A stretch of DNA of 64,000 bases from Deltaproteobacteria bacterium (GTDB taxonomy: Bacteria; JADJOY01), in assembly GCA_016713535.1 (NCBI GenBank), contig JADJOY010000042.1:14332-78331 (forward strand), given 5' to 3'. How positions within the stretch are numbered: the stretch's first letter is position 1; every line of letters starts with the position of its first letter. Shown here piece by piece: positions 46,725 through 54,870 of the stretch. Both the position numbers and the translations under genes were made by a program. The notes below the pieces were generated by a model. It ran no database searches. It saw nothing but the letters and a program-made list of their open reading frames with translations, and was not told the DNA's origin.

Positions 46725-48820
46725 CTCAGTCGACTCCGGAACAAGAAGACCCTGCGCGCCTCTGCGCCGACGGTGCTGACGCGAGCCACCAGACCATAGA
46801 CGCCCGACGGCGCGTTCGCGGGGATCCTGCGCCCGACGGCAGCCTGGAACGTCCCGGACTTACCGTGGAGGACGCGCCGCGCGCCGAGGGAAGGAATGTC
46901 CTCCTGGCTGGGCCCGCGCACCCAGAGATCGATCGACACGTCGCCACCGCCCGACGGGGCATTCGAGAGCTCGTACACTGCCACCAGTTGCACCGTATCG
47001 CCTGGTACGAACCGTGGACTCGCCTCCGGGACGCCGACCGCATGCGAGGCGTAGAGCTCTCGAACCTTCAGGGCAGGCGCGATCGCAGGAGGCCCACCGC
47101 TCTCGGGGGGCTCCGGAACGATGAGCATCTTGGGCTCGGTGTGCGGCACCGGTCGAGAGCTACCATCCGCCCGGGGTTCAGCCGCGAGCTGCGGAGACCG
47201 CTCGACGGACGTGGTTCCCCGGTGAATGACCTCGGCCGCCTCGGCGGGAACATCCGCATCGATCGTGGCTTCGCTTGCGGTCGATCGGGTCGCGGACTTG
47301 ACCTTGGCCAGGCGTTCGCGTGCAGCCTTCTCCTTCGCTTCTTTGGCAGCTTTCTCCTTGGCCTCTCTGGCAGCCTTGGCCTTCGCCTCGCGATCACGTT
47401 CGCGCTGAAGTTCACGCTCTCGCTTCAGCGCAGCCTGTGTCTCTCGGGTATCGTCGGCGATACCGGCTTCGATCTCGACGGCGGGAACGGCATCCGGAGG
47501 TGGCACCTCCTCGGAGCGCAGCTCCACCACCCCGTCGAACCGAGGCTCTGGAACGTCGGGGGCTGCCGCGTCGACCATGGAGTCGGACGGAGGAGGCTCG
47601 TCCTCGTGGTCCGCTACTCGGGGTGCGGGTAAAGGTGTGGCCTGCCCTGGTGGCGAGTCGGGCACAAGGCTCCGCTCGCCGGACGAAGGCTCCGGACTCG
47701 GCTCAGGCTGGGGCGACCTGCGATCCTGCGGTGCGGGGCTGATGCCTCCGGCAGGCATCCTCGACCCTGACGGGAGGTCTGCGCTTCGGTCGACCGCGCC
47801 CGCCGCGATGCTCGGAGGCGGCGCCACGACGGGCTCCCGGGGAGCGGCCCACCGGCGGACCGCTGGACCGCCGAGGGCTCCGGCGACGATCAGCGTACAT
47901 GCGGCAGCGGTGATCGCCACCCAGCGACGGCCCGCCGGTTCGGGCGACGATGTCGCTCCAGCACCCGCTGCTCGGGCGGACGCCGCCCCAGGTTCAGACG
48001 AGCGGATCGGCGCGCCCTCACCCCGCAGATCCTGAACGACCTCGCGGATCAACCCGGCATGGATCGGTCTCGTTCCGGTCGCGTACCCCATCGAGAGCGC
48101 GCCGTCGCAGACCACGTTGATGAGCCGGGGGATGCCGCGTGCGTAGTCGTGTATCGCCTCGAACGCGCCAATCGCGAAGATCCCCTCGGACTCGGCTCCA
48201 GCCACCGAGAGCCGGTGCTTCACGTAAGCGGTGCACTCGGTGAGCGTGAGCGGGTGAATGGTCGTCGATAGGGCGATGCGCTGCCGGAGCGGTTCCAGAG
48301 CGGGAGCTTCGAGACGGCGGCGAAACTCCGGCTGGCCCACGAGCAGCATCTGGATCAGCTTCCGATCGTGCGTCTCGAGGTTCGAGAGCAGCCGGAAGTC
48401 CTCCAGCACGTCGTCACGCACGTCTTGGGCTTCGTCGATGACCAGCACCGGGTTGATCGTGGTCGCGTCGGAGGCCGAGAGACGCTCCCACAGGAGCTTC
48501 ATCGCATCGCTACGGTCGATCCCGCTAGAGGAAAGACCGAGCGCACCGAGCAATTCGCGGACGATCGCCGAGAAATCAGCCTTCGGGTCGCGGATCCGAA
48601 CGAAGACACAATCGCTCGCGAGGCGCTCGAACAGGCCTTCGAGGAGCGTGGTCTTGCCGGTGCCGACACCCCCGGTCAGCGCCACGATCCCCTTGCGCTC
48701 CCGGATACCGTAGATCAGGGTCGCGAGCGCCTCTCGATGGGCCGGCCCGAGGTAAAGAAATCGGGGATCCGGGGTGATCCGGAACGGCGATTCGGTGAGG
48801 CCGAAGAACTTGTTGTACAC
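46568..48820 (-). CDS. ExeA/GspA-like AAA ATPase with transmembrane linker and C-terminal beta domain
   Basis: About 750 residues as read. The N-terminal AAA ATPase starts MYNKFFGLTESPFRITPDPR (ExeA/GspA hallmark), with Walker A GGVGTGKT at 50-57 and Walker B VLVIDEAQDV at about 130. A single helix follows at about 305-325 (WVAITAAACTLIVAGALGG), then a Pro-rich stretch, a Lys/Ala/Glu coiled-coil repeat (AREAKEKAAKEAKEKAARE) and a beta-sandwich-like domain (GDVSIDLWVRGPSQEDI, SGVYGLVARVSTVGAEARR). ExeA-type proteins help assemble the type II secretion channel. The last 52 codons are antisense to the 46188-46724 gene; a shift near 46735 may hide the true stop. Confidence 0.75.
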   Translation of the reverse strand: MYNKFFGLTESPFRITPDPRFLYLGPAHREALATLIYGIRERKGIVALTGGVGTGKTTLLEGLFERLASDCVFVRIRDPKADFSAIVRELLGALGLSSSGIDRSDAMKLLWERLSASDATTINPVLVIDEAQDVRDDVLEDFRLLSNLETHDRKLIQMLLVGQPEFRRRLEAPALEPLRQRIALSTTIHPLTLTECTAYVKHRLSVAGAESEGIFAIGAFEAIHDYARGIPRLINVVCDGALSMGYATGTRPIHAGLIREVVQDLRGEGAPIRSSEPGAASARAAGAGATSSPEPAGRRWVAITAAACTLIVAGALGGPAVRRWAAPREPVVAPPPSIAAGAVDRSADLPSGSRMPAGGISPAPQDRRSPQPEPSPEPSSGERSLVPDSPPGQATPLPAPRVADHEDEPPPSDSMVDAAAPDVPEPRFDGVVELRSEEVPPPDAVPAVEIEAGIADDTRETQAALKRERELQRERDREAKAKAAREAKEKAAKEAKEKAARERLAKVKSATRSTASEATIDADVPAEAAEVIHRGTTSVERSPQLAAEPRADGSSRPVPHTEPKMLIVPEPPESGGPPAIAPALKVRELYASHAVGVPEASPRFVPGDTVQLVAVYELSNAPSGGGDVSIDLWVRGPSQEDIPSLGARRVLHGKSGTFQAAVGRRIPANAPSGVYGLVARVSTVGAEARRVFLFRSRLSQWPTGPSVRRSAARRVTNALAAWWTVSTTALATSRAGIQVRLASGDTRPIS

Positions 48821-48920
48821 GTCGGGCCCGAAGCTCGTTCGAGGTGATCACGAGGCGGCGCGCAGGATAGCTGTTCTCCGGAGTCGGGGGCAGTGCCGGA
48901 GGCGAACGCGGATTCCGTCG

Positions 48921-48950
48921 TTGACAACCAGGAAACGGCGACGATATGAG
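48921..48950 (+). promoter_or_regulatory. candidate sigma-70-type promoter
   Basis: TTGACA (48921-48926), an 18-base spacer and TATGAG (48945-48950), four of six to TATAAT. It lies 48 bases before the ATG of the DUF4845-like gene, in the 177-base divergent gap with the ExeA-like gene. Confidence 0.5.
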
Positions 48951-48997
48951 TTGCGCGCCGTGCAAGTGGCCCCGTCGTGCGCAGGTGGAGGACGTTC

Positions 48998-49406
48998 ATG
49001 CTGCATCCGATCCGCAACCAGCGCGGTGGCATCACGCCGCGGCAGATGCTCGTCATCGCCATCGTGGCGGGGTCCATCTTCAGCGTCTCCGACTACGTCG
49101 GTGCTTACTGGCAGTGGTACAAGGTGCGGAGCGCCGCGCTCGAGATCGCGCAGTTCAGTCGCGGCATGTCCGACGAGCAGATCAAGGCCGATCTGCAGAA
49201 GGCGCTCAAGGTGCTCAAGATCACCAAGTACAGCAACGTGATGCTCCAGCGTGAACCGGTGGACCAGAGCAAGGTTCACCTGAGCTTCGACTACATCCGC
49301 CCGATCTTCGTGCCCCCCGTCGAGGGGGGAGTGGAAGAAGGTCATCACGCAGAAGTTCAAGGTCGACGTCGAGCAAGGCCTGCCGATGGTCAAGGGTCAC
49401 ATGTGA
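48998..49406 (+). CDS. DUF4845-like single-pass membrane protein (frameshifted)
   Basis: About 135 residues once corrected. QRGGITPRQMLVIAIVAGSI recalls the pilin-like N-terminal helix, and GAYWQWYKVRSAALEIAQF with MSDEQIKADLQKALKVLKI matches the DUF4845 pattern (one helix, then a small extracytoplasmic domain). A GGGGGG run at about 49325-49330 shifts the frame; the restored end reads WKKVITQKFKVDVEQGLPMV and stops at 49406. Preceded by a good promoter candidate. Function unknown. Confidence 0.6.
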
Positions 49407-49426
49407 TCCGTCCCGACCGCGGCTGA

Positions 49427-50212
49427 TCAGACCTGCGTCCCGCCTCTCGCCCCATCCTCCAGCTCCAGCGGACGGCGGTACTGCCGGCGCGCCTTGCGCG
49501 CCAGCACCGCCAGGATCCCGCGAGCAGCCAGCGGAAGGTCTCGCGACAGACGCACCTTGGTATCCGGATCGTCTCGCCACCGCACGGGCACGTCACGTAC
49601 CTCGAGCCCGGCTTCCACGGCCGCGACCAGCACCTCGACATCGAAGCTCCAATCCGACAGGGTCACGCGCCGAAACAGCGCGCGTCCTTCCGGACCCGTG
49701 AACGCCTTGAAGCCACAAGTCAGGTCGCTGACCGGTATGTCCAGCAGCCAGCGCGTGATCCGGCGAAACATGTCCCCGAGCATCTCGCGTACCCGGCCCT
49801 GGTGAACCTCGATCTCGGACCCCGCCATTCGCCGCGAGCCCACCACCACCTGAGCGCCTTGCGCCAGCACCGGCCATACGCGGTCGAGCGTGTCGACCGG
49901 AGTAGACAGATCGACGTCGAGGAAGACCACGATGTCGCCGTGACTCGCGAGAACTCCCTCGCGCACCGCGTGCCCCTTGCCGCGGTTATGCGCGGACCGA
50001 ACCAGCCGGACCCGCGCATCCCTGCCCGCGATGGTCGACACGAGCTCGGCCGTCCGATCCGTGGAACCGTCGTCGACCACGACGATCTCGTAGCAGTGCT
50101 CGCGCGCAGCGAGATGACCGGTGACGGCGTCGAGCGCACGCTCGATGGCGCGTTCCTCGTTGTACGCGGGAAGCACGACCGAGAGGAGGCGCCGACGCTC
50201 CCCATCGGTCAT
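49427..50212 (-). CDS. family 2 glycosyltransferase, polyprenyl-phosphate type
   Basis: About 261 residues of the GT-A fold. SVVLPAYNEERAIERAL, IVVVDDGSTDRTAELV, FLDVDLSTPVDTL (DxD site), GSRRMAGS and DLTCGFKAFTG are those of dolichyl-phosphate beta-glucosyltransferase / polyprenyl-phosphate mannosyltransferase relatives. It probably makes a lipid-linked monosaccharide donor on the cytoplasmic face. Its ATG overlaps the stop of the upstream GT39-like gene (ATGA), so the pair most likely supplies and uses the same donor. Confidence 0.88.
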   Translation of the reverse strand: MTDGERRRLLSVVLPAYNEERAIERALDAVTGHLAAREHCYEIVVVDDGSTDRTAELVSTIAGRDARVRLVRSAHNRGKGHAVREGVLASHGDIVVFLDVDLSTPVDTLDRVWPVLAQGAQVVVGSRRMAGSEIEVHQGRVREMLGDMFRRITRWLLDIPVSDLTCGFKAFTGPEGRALFRRVTLSDWSFDVEVLVAAVEAGLEVRDVPVRWRDDPDTKVRLSRDLPLAARGILAVLARKARRQYRRPLELEDGARGGTQV

Positions 50213-51819
50213 GGCGATGCTCCAGGTCCAGCGATGCGAAAGAGGCGCACCAAGGGCACGTCATCGAAGCTGGCCGAGTAAAGAGCGGGCACCCGATCGA
50301 GCGCACTCATCCGTTCGCCTCCGAGCACCGCCACGCGAGAGAGGACGAGCTGAAACGGGAGCTCGGCACCGCTCGTGAAGCTCAGGTCGGGGCGGAGCCG
50401 GCCACGCGCCTGCAAATACCGGAAGTAGAACGGATCGCCGACAGGTAGGTTGATCTCGGCGGAAGGCGGCAGGAGAGCTTGCACGTCGCGAAGAACCCGA
50501 GGCGTGAACGCTTCCATCCAGTAGGTGACTTCCAGGCCACGGGATCGCGCTCCCGACAGACCCGCGACGAGTTCGTTGTAATAGCTGAGCTGGTAGGGAT
50601 GGTAAACCCAGGTCGCCGACGCTTGCACACCCACCACGGCGCTCGCGGTGATCACCAGCGCCACGGCACCCCGTGGCGAGTCGCCGAGGCTTGCTCTCAG
50701 CCAGAAGCGTCCGAGGAGGCTCCCCCACTCCGCGAGTTCGACAGCGGCGAGCGCCGCCACGAACGGCAGCAGCGGCATCAGCAGACGCAGGCCGTCATGG
50801 TTCGGCGCTTGCGGCAGAAGCGTGGCCACGAGTGGCACCGACATCGCCGCCACCCACATCGATGAATCCGGATCCCGCCCGCGGCGCACCGTCGCGCGCA
50901 GGATGCCAACCAGCCCTGGAACCCAGAGGGTCAGCGGCGTGCCGACCGCGATCATGGTGAACGGCTGGGTCCAGGGCGCGTGGAACGGGTAGGCCTTGCC
51001 CCACAGCAGCCCCGCGATCGGCGTGTGACTCTCGCGCGAAGTCGATGCGCGGACGAATGCGACGACGCCTCCAACAGGATCGTGCCACCAGTACGGTACG
51101 GCCAGGATCGCGATACCGAGCGCCAGGGGCGCGGCGGCCGTCAACGCGAGCAAGCCGGCGCGATCGCGATGTCGAGCCGACCAGAGCACCAGAGGCACCG
51201 GAAGCAGGAAGGCGGTGAACTTCGTGGCGACCGCGAGCCCGAGTAGCACGCCGAGCGCCACGATGCCGTCGCGGCGCTCCCTGGACCGCCAGAACGCGGC
51301 CACGGTGGCCACTCCGAAGAAGGTCATGGGCGTGTCGGTCGCAGCGAAATGGGCGTGAGCGAACACGGGTGGGATCGTCGCCCACAATGCGGCAGCGAAC
51401 ACGCCGACGCGGACGCCCTTGGCACGCGCGACCAGCCACCCCAGCAGCACGCCGGTCACCGCGTAGAGCGTCGCCGGAGTCAGGCGATACGCGGTGAAGT
51501 CATCGACCGATCGAGGTGTCAGCCAGCGCGTGAGGTTCGCGAGCAGCTTGTAGAACGGTGGATGCGGGTTGTGGTACGGATCCGGGTCCCAGCCGAGCCG
51601 GAGGCCCTCTCGAGAGAGGGCCTGGTCCGGAGCACGCACCAGTTGCGCGAACCAACGCTGCTGCTTCTCTTGAGCCCAGAAGTAGTAGGGCTCGTCCCAG
51701 GTGAGCCCGTAGTCGCCCAGCGTCCCCACGCCCGCGACCAGCAGCGCCACGAGCAGCGCGCCGAACCACCGCAGCCGACTCACCGAGCGATCCGGAACCG
51801 ACTCCCACGACGTGCTCAC
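50209..51819 (-). CDS. GT39-like membrane glycosyltransferase
   Basis: About 536 residues with ten or more helices. The catalytic Asp region is YGLTWDEPYYFWAQEKQQ after the first helix, and HNPHPPFYKLLANLTRWL, HAHFAATDTPMTFFGVATVA and YYNELVAGLSGARSRGLEVT are typical of the PMT/ArnT group. It is translationally coupled to the following GT2 gene, which is expected to supply a polyprenyl-phosphate sugar. GTG at 51819 is used as start. Acceptor unknown. Confidence 0.82.
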   Translation of the reverse strand: MSTSWESVPDRSVSRLRWFGALLVALLVAGVGTLGDYGLTWDEPYYFWAQEKQQRWFAQLVRAPDQALSREGLRLGWDPDPYHNPHPPFYKLLANLTRWLTPRSVDDFTAYRLTPATLYAVTGVLLGWLVARAKGVRVGVFAAALWATIPPVFAHAHFAATDTPMTFFGVATVAAFWRSRERRDGIVALGVLLGLAVATKFTAFLLPVPLVLWSARHRDRAGLLALTAAAPLALGIAILAVPYWWHDPVGGVVAFVRASTSRESHTPIAGLLWGKAYPFHAPWTQPFTMIAVGTPLTLWVPGLVGILRATVRRGRDPDSSMWVAAMSVPLVATLLPQAPNHDGLRLLMPLLPFVAALAAVELAEWGSLLGRFWLRASLGDSPRGAVALVITASAVVGVQASATWVYHPYQLSYYNELVAGLSGARSRGLEVTYWMEAFTPRVLRDVQALLPPSAEINLPVGDPFYFRYLQARGRLRPDLSFTSGAELPFQLVLSRVAVLGGERMSALDRVPALYSASFDDVPLVRLFRIAGPGASP

Positions 51820-51999
51820 GTGACTCGGCTCCCGGCTGCGAGTGCTGCATATCCATACCGGTTGCGCCCGAACCGCTCAAGCACGCTGCCCGAATCGCCT
51901 GGTGAAGACCGTTCCCGACGGGGGGATCACCGCCGAGACCCCGTGGTATCCTCGGCGGCTCTGCATGTGGCCGAGCCGAGAGCCCGGAGATCCCCGAAC

Positions 52000-53262
52000 G
52001 TGCGACGAGCCGTGATCACCGGTGCGGGCCTGGTGACCTGCCTCGGCACCGGAACCGAAGCCACCTGGCAGGCGGTGCGCAGCGGGACGTCCGGAATCAC
52101 GACGATCGAGGCGTTCGACACGCGCGATCTGCGCACGCACATCGGTGGCGAGGTGCGCGGCTTCGTCGCGCGCGACTTCGTGGAGCACAAAGATGTGCGC
52201 CACATGGACCGATTCATCCAGTACGCGGTGGCGAGCGCTCGGCTGGCGCTCGATCAGTCGGGCCTGCGAATCGGGGGAGCGTTCGCCGAACGGGTGGGCG
52301 TGAGCGTGTCGAGCGGGATCGGCGGTATCGGAACGATCCACCACTTCGCGCGGTCGCTCGAGGGGCCCGGCCATGGTCGGCTCTCGCCCTACTTCCTGCC
52401 GATGGTTCTGATCAACCTGGCGGCCGGGCAGATTGCGATCCGGTGCGGCGCGCGAGGCCCGATCGTATCGCCGGTGAGCGCCTGTGCCAGCGGCTCGCAC
52501 TCCATCGGCGTCGCCCTCGACTGGATCCGAGCGGGCCGAGCGGATGCGGTGATCGCGGGCGGCAGCGAAGCCGCGCTCTGCCGGCTCGGTCTCGCCTCCT
52601 TCGAGGCCATGCGCGCGCTCTCGAACCGAAACGACGACCCACCTCGCGCGAGCCGTCCCTTCGACCGAGGGCGGGACGGCTTCGTGATGAGCGACGGCGC
52701 GGGGGTGGTGGTGCTGGAAGAGCGCGCGCATGCCCTCGATCGTGGCGCACCCATCCTCGGCGAGGTCCTGGGCTATGGCATGAGTGGGGACGCCCACCAC
52801 GTGACCGCACCTCCACCCGGTGGTGAGGGTGCGGTGCGTTGCATGCGGCTGGCGCTCGAAGATGCGCGCCTCGCGCCTGGGGACGTCGAGTACGTGAACG
52901 CGCACGGTACCGGGACGCCAATGAACGACGTCGAGGAGACGCGTGCCATCCGGACGGTGTTCGGAAGCCACGCGGACGCTCTACCCGTGTCCAGCACCAA
53001 GTCGATGCTCGGGCACTCGCTGGGTGCGACCGGGGCGATCGAAGCCGTCCTGACGGCTCTCGCCCTGCGTGATCGAGTACTGCCGCCCACGATCAACCTC
53101 GACGATCCGGACCCGGCCTGCGACCTCGACTACGTGCCCAACGCTGCTCGCGCGGTTGGCGTCGATTTCGCGCTATCGAACTCGTTGGGCTTCGGCGGGA
53201 CGAACGTGACGCTCGCGATCGCATCTCCGGCGCGCGCGCGCGCCGAGCGTTCGAACGGATAG
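52000..53262 (+). CDS. fabF: beta-ketoacyl-ACP synthase II
   Basis: Elongating condensing enzyme of fatty acid synthesis, about 420 residues. The Cys-His-His triad is complete: Cys in VSACASGSHS (about 162), His in NAHGTGTP (about 302) and His in KSMLGHSLGATG (about 339). VRRAVITGAGLVTCLGTG opens the protein, and GFGGTNVTLAI closes the fold. GTG at 52000 follows a GGAGA site. No acpP, fabG or fabD is adjacent, so it may be an accessory FabF for a special lipid. Its last 133 bases overlap the convergent GT39-like gene. Confidence 0.92.
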   Translation: MRRAVITGAGLVTCLGTGTEATWQAVRSGTSGITTIEAFDTRDLRTHIGGEVRGFVARDFVEHKDVRHMDRFIQYAVASARLALDQSGLRIGGAFAERVGVSVSSGIGGIGTIHHFARSLEGPGHGRLSPYFLPMVLINLAAGQIAIRCGARGPIVSPVSACASGSHSIGVALDWIRAGRADAVIAGGSEAALCRLGLASFEAMRALSNRNDDPPRASRPFDRGRDGFVMSDGAGVVVLEERAHALDRGAPILGEVLGYGMSGDAHHVTAPPPGGEGAVRCMRLALEDARLAPGDVEYVNAHGTGTPMNDVEETRAIRTVFGSHADALPVSSTKSMLGHSLGATGAIEAVLTALALRDRVLPPTINLDDPDPACDLDYVPNAARAVGVDFALSNSLGFGGTNVTLAIASPARARAERSNG

Positions 53263-54863
53263 GTCCAGCGTCGGACCTTCTCGAGTCCCTCGACCCGGTA
53301 GAAGACTCGATAAGGCGGGACGTCCCGCTCCTTGAACGACAGTCCGGCGCGGGCGAGCGCAGCACGGAATCCGCTGGCCGCATCTCCGAGAAGCACGAAC
53401 GCCGGATTGGGGTCCCTGTCGACGTCCGCGCTCATCTCCGGGATGCGGTCCACGACCACGTGACCGTACGGCCGGGCACGGATTCGCTCACCGCTCTCGA
53501 ACGCCAGCCGATACGAGACCCAGTAGTCCGTGTACACACTCCGGATCTGGAGCTTGTCGAGGACCGCCAGCAGGCGATCGTTGCTGCGCGCGACGCGCTG
53601 CCCCGCCGAGATCCCGAGCATCAGCGCAGGATCCTGGCGCACGATGCCGGTCACGTGGCCCGCCAGCAGGGCGGCCGCGGCGACGACGGCCCAGCTGCGC
53701 TTCGTCGTCCACGCTCGACCGACGGTGACGCCGAACGAGAGCGCGAGGGCGGTGTAGGCTGGAAACAGGTAGCGCGGCTCACGCGTTTCCGCGCCGTAGG
53801 TGCTCGCGGCGTCGATCGCGAGTGCGAGGAGCGCGGTGAGCCACACGAGCGCGACCGCAGTCCGGCGCCCACGCGCCTCGTGCCCCTTCGGCGCTCCTGC
53901 GAAGCAGCCGATCACCGCCAAGAGGTTGAGTACGGCGAGTAGAGCGGTCATCCCAGGCTCGGCGTCCTCGAAGGCCCAGATCCCTCGCGCACCGATCATC
54001 ACCGGCAGTGCATCCCGGATGAGCCCGTAGAGCTGCGCCAGCGCTGTGCCGGTGGCTACCCAGTGAACGTTCCCGAGTGACTGGAATCCGGTTTCGAGGT
54101 TTCGCCACAGGAAGGGCGCGCCGCCGAGCGCGGCACCCGCCAGCGCGACAGCGATCGTCGACCGCCAGCTGCGTCGCGGTGTCGAGATCAGCCAGATCAC
54201 GGCGACCGCGGGGAAGTAGATCGCGACCAGCGTGTGCGTCCAGAAGCCGAACCCCGCCAGGATTCCCAGGCCGAGCGCTGCCACGTGGCGTCGTCGACCA
54301 TCGACGGATCCGAGGCGACTCGCGCCGGCGAGCAGCAAGTTGCCGACCGTCACGGTCTCCACGTAGCCACCCCGCGCCTTGAGGCCGTAGATCGCGAGGA
54401 AGGCCGGCGGCACGGCTGCATAGAGCCCCGCGAACAGGCCCGTTTGCCGACCGACGAGCTGTCGCCCCACCACGACGAACGAACCGACCATCAGCAGGTC
54501 GAGCACCAACATCGTGGTCTTGAGGGCAAGCGTGGATGAGCCCATGACCGCGAACGCGACGGCTGCGGCATAAGCCTCGAACGATCCCATGTACTCCTGG
54601 CCGTAGAAGAAAACCGGCCGGGCTCCCCGCTCCAGGATGTGGCGCGCCATCAGGCCGATGACGGCCTCGTCCGAGTCGAGGGTGACACCGTGATCCGTCG
54701 CGAGGAGAGCCATTCGCACGACGGCGGCCAGCAGTAACACCCCACCAACCAAGATCTGATCCGACCGGCCTCCCCCCCGCCCCCCGCCCGACTTCGAGGA
54801 GTGTGAGGCGCGCTCTGCGTCCCGTCGTGCGCCGCCCCCCTCCGGCGGTTCGCGGACCGTCAT
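53130..54863 (-). CDS. GT39-like membrane glycosyltransferase
   Basis: About 577 residues as read, polytopic. GVTLDSDEAVIGLMARHILE (acidic DSDEA, catalytic-Asp region), RPVFFYGQEYMGSFEAYAAA and YGLKARGGYVETVTVGNLLL match ArnT/PMT-like proteins. A low-complexity Gly/Arg/Ser N-terminus (SKSGGGRGGGRS) precedes the first helix. It begins seven bases after the GH99-like gene and is cotranscribed with it. Its last 44 codons overlap fabF, beside a CG dinucleotide run at about 53230, so the true stop may be earlier. Confidence 0.75.
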   Translation of the reverse strand: MTVREPPEGGGARRDAERASHSSKSGGGRGGGRSDQILVGGVLLLAAVVRMALLATDHGVTLDSDEAVIGLMARHILERGARPVFFYGQEYMGSFEAYAAAVAFAVMGSSTLALKTTMLVLDLLMVGSFVVVGRQLVGRQTGLFAGLYAAVPPAFLAIYGLKARGGYVETVTVGNLLLAGASRLGSVDGRRRHVAALGLGILAGFGFWTHTLVAIYFPAVAVIWLISTPRRSWRSTIAVALAGAALGGAPFLWRNLETGFQSLGNVHWVATGTALAQLYGLIRDALPVMIGARGIWAFEDAEPGMTALLAVLNLLAVIGCFAGAPKGHEARGRRTAVALVWLTALLALAIDAASTYGAETREPRYLFPAYTALALSFGVTVGRAWTTKRSWAVVAAAALLAGHVTGIVRQDPALMLGISAGQRVARSNDRLLAVLDKLQIRSVYTDYWVSYRLAFESGERIRARPYGHVVVDRIPEMSADVDRDPNPAFVLLGDAASGFRAALARAGLSFKERDVPPYRVFYRVEGLEKVRRWTYPFERSARARAGDAIASVTFVPPKPNEFDSAKSTPTARAALGT

Positions 54864-54870
54864 CGAGGAC

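Noticed and set aside
53225-53245. CG dinucleotide run at the fabF / GT39 3' overlap as a regulatory repeat
   Set aside because: It is short simple sequence in coding DNA. It matters only as a possible indel site.
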